From positions 124,001 through 188,000 of the forward strand of contig NZ_SRLB01000013.1 of assembly GCF_004745635.1 (NCBI RefSeq): 64,000 nt of DNA, in the 5' to 3' direction. A program made the position numbers and the translations under genes. A model generated the notes under the pieces. That model was not told where the DNA came from. It worked only from the letters and a program-made list of their open reading frames with translations, and searched no databases. The stretch is from Methylobacterium nonmethylotrophicum. Its GTDB lineage: Bacteria > Pseudomonadota > Alphaproteobacteria > Rhizobiales > Beijerinckiaceae. Shown here in pieces: positions 58,014-64,000 of the stretch. Numbering within the stretch: position 1 is the first letter of the stretch; every line of letters starts with the position of its first letter.

Positions 58014-60311
58014 TCATCCGGCCGTCGGCACGATGCGAACCGGAATCGCCTTCGAGGACGGCGTCCCGCTCTGCGGGTCGCGGGCGTAGAGCGGCACGAG
58101 CGGGTTCGTCTCCGGGTAGTAGGCGCCACAGCAGCCCTCTGGGATGCGATAGGGCACAACCTTAAATCCCTCCACCCGGCGCGCCACGCCGTCCTGCGAC
58201 ACCGTCTCCAAGGCGACGAGAGCGCCGATGCCGAGCCCGCGCCGCTTCATCTCCTCGGGGCTGAGGAACACCACCATGCGCTGGTTGAACACGCCGCGAT
58301 AGCGATCGGAGAGCGAGTAGAGCGTGGTGTTGTACTGGTCGTGGCTGCGCAGGGTGGTGAGCTGCAGCACCCCCTCCTCGTCCACTGGCGGGTCCTCGCC
58401 GAGCCCCGGATAGGCAGAGAACTGCGCTCTCCCGCTCGGCGTCGCCCAGATGCGCTCGCGCGCCAGCGAGGTCAGGTGGAAACCGCCGGGCTCGCGGATC
58501 CGGGCGTTGTAGCCCTGGAAGATCGGAAGCACCCGCTCGATCGCTTCGCGGATGCGGTCGTAATCCGCGACCAGCTCCTCCCAAGGGATGGCGGGCGTGT
58601 CGCCCAGGGTGGCCCGGGCGAGCCCCGCGATGATTGCCGGCTCGCTCAGGAGATCGGGGGAGGCCGGGACGTTGCGGCCCGCGGAGGCGTGCACCATCGA
58701 CATCGAATCCTCGACCGTGATCGCCTGCGGGCCGGTCTGCCGCTCGTCGATCTCCGAGCGGGCGAGACACGGCAGGATGAAGGCCTCGCGCCCATGCACG
58801 AGGTGGCCGCGGTTGAGCTTCGTCGAGATCTGCACGGTGAGGGCGAGGTTTCGCATTGCCGCCTGGGTCACGGGCGTGTCGGGGGCGGCCGCCGCGAAGT
58901 TGCCGCCGAGCCCGATGAACACCCGGGCCTGCCCGGCGATCATCGCCTCGATCGCCCGCACCACGTCGTGGCCGTGGGCCCGCGGCGGCGAGAAGCCGAA
59001 GACCTCCTCGAGCCTGTCGAGGAAGGCCGGCGCCGGCTTCTCGGTGATGCCGACGGTGCGGTCGCCCTGGACGTTCGAGTGACCGCGCACCGGGCAGACC
59101 CCGGCGCCGGGCCGGCCGACATTGCCGCGCAGGAGCGCGAGGTCGGTAAGGAGCCGGACGTTCTCGGTGCCGCGGCGATGCTGGGTCAGGCCCATGCCGT
59201 AGATCAGGATCGCGGCCTTGGCCTCGCGGTAGACCTTTGCCGCCGCCTCGATCTCCGACTTGGGCAGGCCGGCCGCATGCTCGATCGCCTCCCAGGGGGT
59301 GGCGCGGATATCGGCTGCCATCGCCTCGAAGCCCGTCGTGTGGCCGCGGATGAAATCCCAGTCGAGAACCGGCGCGAGATCCGCCGCCCGCGCCGCGTCG
59401 TCGGCCTCCAGGCAGCTCTTGATCATTCCTTTCAGCACCGCGGCGTCGCCGCCGACCCGGACCTGGAGGTAGAGGGAGGAGATCGGGGTTGACGAGAGCG
59501 TTCCCATCTCGAGCGGGTTCTGGGGCGACTGGAAGCGCTCCAGCGCCCGCTCGCGCAAGGGGTTGATGCTGACGATCGCCGCGCCCCGTCGGGCCGCCGC
59601 CCGCAAGGGGGTCAGCATCCGGGGAGAGTTGGTGCCGGGATTCTGGCCGAAGATGAAGATCGCGTCCGCGTGGTCGAAATCCTCCAGCAGCACCGTCGCC
59701 TTGCCGACGCCGAGGCTCTGCGGCAGGCCGACGCTCGTCGCCTCGTGGCACATGTTCGAGCAATCGGGGAAGTTGTTGGTGCCGTAGGCGCGGGCGAAGA
59801 GCTGGTAGAGGAAGGCGGCCTCGTTCGAGGCCCGGCCCGAGGTGTAGAACTCGACCCGGTTCGGGTCGTCCTGCGCCCGCAGGATCGCGGCGATGCGCCG
59901 GAACGCCTCCTCCCACGAGACCGGGACGTAGCGGTCGGTCGCGGGGTCGTAGGCCATCGGGTGGGTGAGCCGGCCCAGCATCTCGAGGTCGTAGTCGCTC
60001 CAGCCGGCGAGCTCCGAGACGGTGTGGGCGGCGAGAACCTCCGGCGAGCAGCGCTTCCCGGTCGCCTCCCAGGCCACCGCCTTGGCGCCGTTCTCGCAGA
60101 ACTCGAAGGCGCTGGTGTGGTCCGGGTCGGGCCAGGCGCAGCCGGGGCAGTCGAAGCCCGTCGGCTGGTTCATGTGGAGCAGAGTGGCCCCGCCGCGGGC
60201 GAGGATGCCCTGCCCGGCGAGCGCCTTGGCGGTGGCAGCGAGCGCGCCCCAGCCGCCGGCCGGCTGGGCGTAGGGGTGGATGCGGGGCTTGCCCGTCGGA
60301 CGCTTGGCCAT
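58014..60311 (-). CDS. FdhF/YdeP-type molybdopterin oxidoreductase
   Basis: 765 residues. N-terminal cysteines C55, C58 and C72 (FDCPGCAWPDPDH, FEFCENGAK), then the molybdopterin domains: RVEFYTSGRASNEAAFLYQL, NFPDCSNMCHEATSVGLPQS (probable Mo-ligand region), FIFGQNPGTNSPRMLTPLRA, IYGMGLTQHRRGTENVR and a C-terminal dinucleotide domain (LTTLRSHDQYNTTLYSLSDR). This is the single-subunit FdhF-like group (YdeP), often annotated formate dehydrogenase alpha. Directly downstream of the oxalate decarboxylase gene (36-bp gap), so formate is a reasonable substrate, though YdeP relatives also act in acid resistance. GAGGAG before the start at 60311. Confidence 0.88.
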   Translation of the reverse strand: MAKRPTGKPRIHPYAQPAGGWGALAATAKALAGQGILARGGATLLHMNQPTGFDCPGCAWPDPDHTSAFEFCENGAKAVAWEATGKRCSPEVLAAHTVSELAGWSDYDLEMLGRLTHPMAYDPATDRYVPVSWEEAFRRIAAILRAQDDPNRVEFYTSGRASNEAAFLYQLFARAYGTNNFPDCSNMCHEATSVGLPQSLGVGKATVLLEDFDHADAIFIFGQNPGTNSPRMLTPLRAAARRGAAIVSINPLRERALERFQSPQNPLEMGTLSSTPISSLYLQVRVGGDAAVLKGMIKSCLEADDAARAADLAPVLDWDFIRGHTTGFEAMAADIRATPWEAIEHAAGLPKSEIEAAAKVYREAKAAILIYGMGLTQHRRGTENVRLLTDLALLRGNVGRPGAGVCPVRGHSNVQGDRTVGITEKPAPAFLDRLEEVFGFSPPRAHGHDVVRAIEAMIAGQARVFIGLGGNFAAAAPDTPVTQAAMRNLALTVQISTKLNRGHLVHGREAFILPCLARSEIDERQTGPQAITVEDSMSMVHASAGRNVPASPDLLSEPAIIAGLARATLGDTPAIPWEELVADYDRIREAIERVLPIFQGYNARIREPGGFHLTSLARERIWATPSGRAQFSAYPGLGEDPPVDEEGVLQLTTLRSHDQYNTTLYSLSDRYRGVFNQRMVVFLSPEEMKRRGLGIGALVALETVSQDGVARRVEGFKVVPYRIPEGCCGAYYPETNPLVPLYARDPQSGTPSSKAIPVRIVPTAG

Positions 60312-60347
60312 CGTCGGTCTCCTCGGCACGATGTCTCTGCGGGGGGA

Positions 60348-61592
60348 TCAGGCCGGCACCAGGCCGGGCCGGTCCTTGCTCATGCGGGCGAGCACGGAGG
60401 GGTCGATGTTGAGGTGCTGGGCCACCAGCTCCGGCGGCGTGTGCGTCAGCCAGTCGGACAGGCTGATCTCCTGGTACTCCGCAGTCTTGAATACCGCGAG
60501 AAAGATCAGATCGGTCGTGCCCGTGTTCTTGACGTAGTGGCCGTTGCTCTTCTTGACGTAACCGAGGTCGCCAGCACGGAAATCCGCGGTCTGCGCCCGC
60601 GGGCCGGCGCCGAAGACGGTCATGCGGCCCTCACCTTGGACGTAGTACTGCCACTCGTCGGCGTTCGGGTGCCAGTGCATCTCGCGCATCGCGCCCGGCT
60701 TGATGACCTCGATCGCCGCCGCGATGGTCTTCGACGCCTTGAAGGTCCGGCTGTCGGCCATCTGCAGCCGCCCGGATCGGTTCTCCCGGACCGGCACCGT
60801 ACGGTCGAGCGAGAAGGTGACGGGCTCGGGCGGGCTGCCGGCCGAGGCGACCTGCGCCTGATCGGCGGCGAGCGGGCCTGGCTCGCGGCCCTGGAAGATC
60901 CACAGGTCGTCGAGCGGGATCGACCGGAACGCCTCGACCGGCAGCCCGAAATTGAGCGCCAGGTCCTCCGGCGGCGTATGGGCGAGCCAGTCGGTGACGA
61001 GCAGCGTGCCGAACTCGGACTGGCTGCCGTCGTCGAATACGATCAGGAACTCGCAGCCCTCGGGCCCGAGGCCCTGGAGTGAGTGCGGCATGCCGGCCGG
61101 GAAGTACCAGAGGTCGCCCTTGGCCACGTCCTGGACCGAGGCGTGGCCCTCCGCGTCGAGATAGGTGATGCGGCAGCGCCCGGCGGTCATATAGGCCCAC
61201 TCGGCCGCGAGGTGCCAGTGCATTTCCCGGATGCCGCCGGCGGAGAGCCGCATGTTGACGCCCGACACCGCGGTCGAGATCGGGAAATCAGCCTGCGTGA
61301 CCTGCCGCGCCCAGCCGCCGGACTGGATCCGCCGGTGCGCCGTGTTGAAGGACGACCAGAAGGTCTGCATGTCGCCGACATCGGTGGCGGGTGGTTTCTG
61401 GGCCGAGGGGAATTGCTTGGCGAGGGCCGGGCTCTGCGGTCCGGGATCGGCGAGCGCGCCCGGGCCCGCGTTGACGGCGCCCTGGGGTGGACGGTCGGGA
61501 TTGCCGAACTCGGCGGCGCGGGCCGAGGTCGCGGCCGCGAGGCCGCCGGTGGCGGCCATCGCGAGCATGCCGCGGCGGGACAGGACATTCAT
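60348..61592 (-). CDS. oxdC: Bicupin oxalate decarboxylase, Tat-exported
   Basis: 414 residues. A twin-arginine signal (N-V-L-S-R-R-G-M-L-A-M) is cut near residue 26. Cupin 1 (about 105-200) has Mn ligands H125, H127, E131, H170 (REMHWHLAAEW, FPAGMPHSLQG). Cupin 2 (about 285-380) has H306, H308, E313, H352. Both sites are complete. It splits oxalate to formate and CO2. The lid loop that carries the catalytic Glu in the Bacillus enzyme (S-E-N-S-T) reads S-E-F-G-T (192-196) here. Followed by the FdhF-like gene, which would use formate. Confidence 0.9.
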   Translation of the reverse strand: MNVLSRRGMLAMAATGGLAAATSARAAEFGNPDRPPQGAVNAGPGALADPGPQSPALAKQFPSAQKPPATDVGDMQTFWSSFNTAHRRIQSGGWARQVTQADFPISTAVSGVNMRLSAGGIREMHWHLAAEWAYMTAGRCRITYLDAEGHASVQDVAKGDLWYFPAGMPHSLQGLGPEGCEFLIVFDDGSQSEFGTLLVTDWLAHTPPEDLALNFGLPVEAFRSIPLDDLWIFQGREPGPLAADQAQVASAGSPPEPVTFSLDRTVPVRENRSGRLQMADSRTFKASKTIAAAIEVIKPGAMREMHWHPNADEWQYYVQGEGRMTVFGAGPRAQTADFRAGDLGYVKKSNGHYVKNTGTTDLIFLAVFKTAEYQEISLSDWLTHTPPELVAQHLNIDPSVLARMSKDRPGLVPA

Positions 61593-61694
61593 GGATCGGT
61601 TCTCCGGAGGGGTCGGTCCCGCAACGCCGCGAAGCGGCAGGGATCGGCGCGTGGACGGGAGGCGGGACGGTCGGCCGACCCGCCGCGACGGGGC

Positions 61695-62501
61695 TCAGCG
61701 CTGGTTCGCGTGGTCGGTCAGGATTCGGAGATCGGTGACGGAATAGGCCATCCCGAATCGGTACCCGCGACCGACGCGCCGGGGCGCGAGGCGGTACATG
61801 TCCTCGCCCCGGACCTCGGGGATCCGCAGCTCGGCCTCGCCGGCCCAGATGTCCACGATCCTGAGGTCGTCGGTGAGCGAGAGCGTGAGCTCGTCGACGG
61901 CGGGAGTGCCCTGACGGTCGGCCGCGAGCTGCGGGAAGTAGCGCCGCATCGTCGTCGGGCGGCTGAAGACCGTCCTCGGATCGGCGACCGTCTCCTCGAG
62001 CTGGAGACGCGCCGTGGCAAGACGCTCCCCGTGCGCGGACAGGCTCGCCCCGAAGCGGCTTCCCGCCGCCAGCGGGGCCGCCGCCGGGCTCGGCGCGGAG
62101 AAGCTGCGGGTCTGGAAGACGCTGCCGAGCTTCTTCGGGTAGCCTTGCGCCCAGCCGCGCGCCATGGCGGCATCGTTGTCGACGAAGATGTAGGGACAGT
62201 AGTTTACCGGCCGGCCGTCATGCACGGCCTCGACCAGGACGAAGGCCTCGCGATACTGGTAGCGCGCCGGGTCCGTCAGTTCGTCGTTCGAGCCGGTGAA
62301 CTGCCAGTCGAGGAACCAGAAGAAGGCGCGCCCCTGCGATCCCTCGTCAGGGGCGAGGCCGGGCGGCAGCAGGGCGGCGACCGCGTCCGGGTCCGTCCAG
62401 TACTCGATCGCGATGCAGTCGCTCGAATAATGCCACGGCGGCGGGCTCGCCAGCGCGGACTCACCCTGAGGCGTGAGGGGTACGGAGAATCCCTTGAGCA
62501 T
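61695..62501 (-). CDS. Acetoacetate decarboxylase family protein
   Basis: 268 residues from the ATG at 62501. It matches the acetoacetate decarboxylase fold: WHYSSDCIAIEYWTDPDAVA, RYQYREAFVLVEAVHDGRPV and GWAQGYPKKLGSVFQTR, whose K123/K124 correspond to the Schiff-base Lys pair of the clostridial enzyme. It may decarboxylate acetoacetate or act on another beta-keto acid; family members vary. Upstream of oxdC on the same strand by about 100 bp, so possibly one operon. Confidence 0.82.
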   Translation of the reverse strand: MLKGFSVPLTPQGESALASPPPWHYSSDCIAIEYWTDPDAVAALLPPGLAPDEGSQGRAFFWFLDWQFTGSNDELTDPARYQYREAFVLVEAVHDGRPVNYCPYIFVDNDAAMARGWAQGYPKKLGSVFQTRSFSAPSPAAAPLAAGSRFGASLSAHGERLATARLQLEETVADPRTVFSRPTTMRRYFPQLAADRQGTPAVDELTLSLTDDLRIVDIWAGEAELRIPEVRGEDMYRLAPRRVGRGYRFGMAYSVTDLRILTDHANQR

Positions 62502-62831
62502 CGACGTCCATCCCTGAGCGAGTGTTGAACGGTCCCGGATCGTCGCGTCGCCGGCGTGCGGAGATCGGCTGACGCAAGACCTTCTTGCGTCAGCATCCGG
62601 ACATCGGGGCGGCGAAAGCAGGTCCTGAACGATGTCTGCCGTTCGCGAGACCATCGTGACGTTGGCGATGAACATAGAAATATTGTTGTGCGTCACGCCA
62701 GTCCATCAAACCGCCGGACAGTGCGGACATGCTTTGGCGTGGGACGCCGAAACCATCGTATAGATTCAGGCCTCCAGACGCTCCCGCCATGATGTCAATC
62801 CTCGCGCGGAGGCAGAGGACGAAGGCTCGCG
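62502..62831. other. Divergent promoter region
   Basis: Separates the leftward decarboxylase operon from the broken channel gene. No gene or FNR/FixK box is evident. A short inverted repeat (about 62571-62592, GACGCAAGA and TCTTGCGTC) could be an operator or terminator stem. Confidence 0.45.
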
Positions 62832-64000
62832 GTGTTCCCGGGACACGATCCCATCCTGCAGATCGGCCTCCTGGCGATCGCGGCGGCCGCGCCGGTCCGC
62901 CTGCTCGCGCGCCGCCCGGTCATCCGCCTCGTCACGCGGCTGATGGTCTTCTCCGGCCTCACGGCCGTGCTCGTCCGCTCGAACGTGATTCCCTATCGCG
63001 CCGAAGCCGGGGGGCCTATCGAGCCTGCAGGACGCACTCACGAGCCTGGCCAAGGCGGCCTGGTGGACGAGCGCGGCCCTGTCCCTCACCGGCACGGTGC
63101 GCGCCTTCATCATCTTCGAGCACCGGCCGCACGAGGCCCGGCTGCTGCAGGACCTCCTGGTCGCCCTGATCTATGTCGGAGCCGGCCTGTCGATCGTCGC
63201 CTACGCCTTCGGGGTGCCGGTCGGCGCGCTGATCGCCACGTCGGGCGTGTTCGCGATCATCCTCGGCCTTGCGCTGCAGAGCACACTCAACGACCTGTTC
63301 TCGGGCATCGCGCTCAATCTCGGCCGGCCCTACGCGATCGGCGACTGGATCGTCCTCAAGGACGGCACGGAGGGCCGCGTGATCGAGACGAACTGGCGTG
63401 CCACGCACCTCATCGGCGGGTCGAACGATCTGATCATCCTGCCAACAGCAGCCTGGCGAAGCTCGGGATGACGAACCTGAGCGGGCCCGACCGGAGCCAC
63501 GGTGTCACCCTGCGGGTGAGGCTCGCCCCGAGCGTGCGCCCCGCCCTCGTCGTCGAGACGATGCGGGACGTCCTTCTCAGCAGCACGCTCATCCTGAAGT
63601 CGCCGCCACCGAGCGCGCAGGTCGCGTCGCTCGACGCGCAAGCGATCGAGATCGAACTCGGCTTCCACGTGGCCGACCGTTCCGGAGCGTCCCCCGCCCG
63701 CACCGAGATCCTGGATCTCGTCTACCGGCACGCCAAGGCGGCCCGGCTCGACCTGGCGCCGCCACCCGGTACCGGCGTCCTCCCCTCGCGCCGGGCGAGC
63801 CGCCCGCTCCCGCCCCGGCGCGCCTCGTCCTTGCGTCTTCTCGACAACCTCCCGCTCTTCGCCGTCCTGACCGAGCCCGAGAAGCAGGCTTTGGCCGCCG
63901 CGATGGATCGCCGGTCGTACCGGGAGAGCGAGGTCGTCGCCGCGCAGGGCACGGTCCTCGAACGCCTCGTCCTCGTCCGCAGCGGCGTCCTGTCCGTCAC
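62832..64000 (+). pseudogene. MscS channel with cyclic-nucleotide-binding domain, two frameshifts, cut by window end
   Basis: Frame 1 from a GTG at 62832 gives PGHDPILQIGLLAIAAAAPV and membrane helices to IPYRAEAGG. After the G-run 63009-63014 the gene continues in another frame (SLQDALTSLAKAAWWTSAAL through VAYAFGVPVGALIATSGVFA, LGLALQSTLNDLFSGIALNL, WIVLKDGTEGRVIETNWRAT). A second shift near 63440 (CCAAC for expected CCCAAC) restores NSSLAKLGMTNLSGPDRSHG and, from about 63835, a cNMP-binding domain (LFAVLTEPEKQALAAAMDRR, VVAAQGTVLERLVLVRSGVL) that is open at the edge. Both changes are single-base and could be sequencing errors. Confidence 0.75.

Overview
The window is GC-rich DNA with alphaproteobacterial gene content. 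FixL/FixJ/FixK-type regulators, phasin-like and DUF1476 proteins, CueR-type copper control and very high G+C at third codon positions point to the Rhizobiales, most likely a Methylobacterium-type methylotroph. That placement is inferred from gene content; no rRNA is present. Chromosome or plasmid cannot be decided here. Only a 3' fragment of one tRNA gene is present, and no CRISPR array or transposase was recognised.

Layout. (1) 1-4976: BON protein, DUF1476 protein, a FixK-type Crp/Fnr regulator, a lone receiver protein, and a fixLJ pair whose kinase keeps the heme-PAS signature. (2) 5645-16490: a copper/heavy-metal block with an RND adaptor and pump, small periplasmic metal proteins, DUF305, cueR, a perfect CueR operator, copA, and small membrane proteins including a 41-residue Met-rich one. 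(3) 16606-38807: a low-oxygen/stress block with a broken aquaporin, MscS channel, HdeD-like protein, three universal stress proteins, three further P-type ATPases, two CBS-BON proteins, phasin, Hsp20, a chimeric phosphotransacetylase, acetate kinase and an APH/ATPase protein. (4) 39080-43810: a scarred mobile region with two decayed genes, an AT-rich foreign gene, a tRNA-Met 3' fragment with its terminator, and a tyrosine integrase. (5) 44171-48740: two lone receivers and a two-kinase/one-regulator operon. (6) 49310-57960: a secreted repeat protein, an RND multidrug pump, pyruvate oxidase (poxB), and a catalase-like peroxidase with cytochrome b561. (7) 58014-62501: oxalate decarboxylase, FdhF-like oxidoreductase and an acetoacetate-decarboxylase-family protein. 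(8) 62832 to the edge: a MscS-cNMP channel gene broken by two frameshifts.

The unifying signal is a 14-bp FNR/FixK box (TTGAN-N4-NTCAA) that recurs about fourteen times. Most copies lie 55-100 bp upstream of start codons of the stress block, and copies also lie before the BON gene, the lone receiver and a gene pair in the copper block. With FixL, FixJ and a FixK-type protein encoded at one end, the simplest reading is a self-contained oxygen-sensing cascade controlling neighbouring genes for ion transport, protein protection and acetate/ATP metabolism. Several members are broken (aquaporin, patatin, alcohol dehydrogenase, phosphotransacetylase), so the island is partly decaying.
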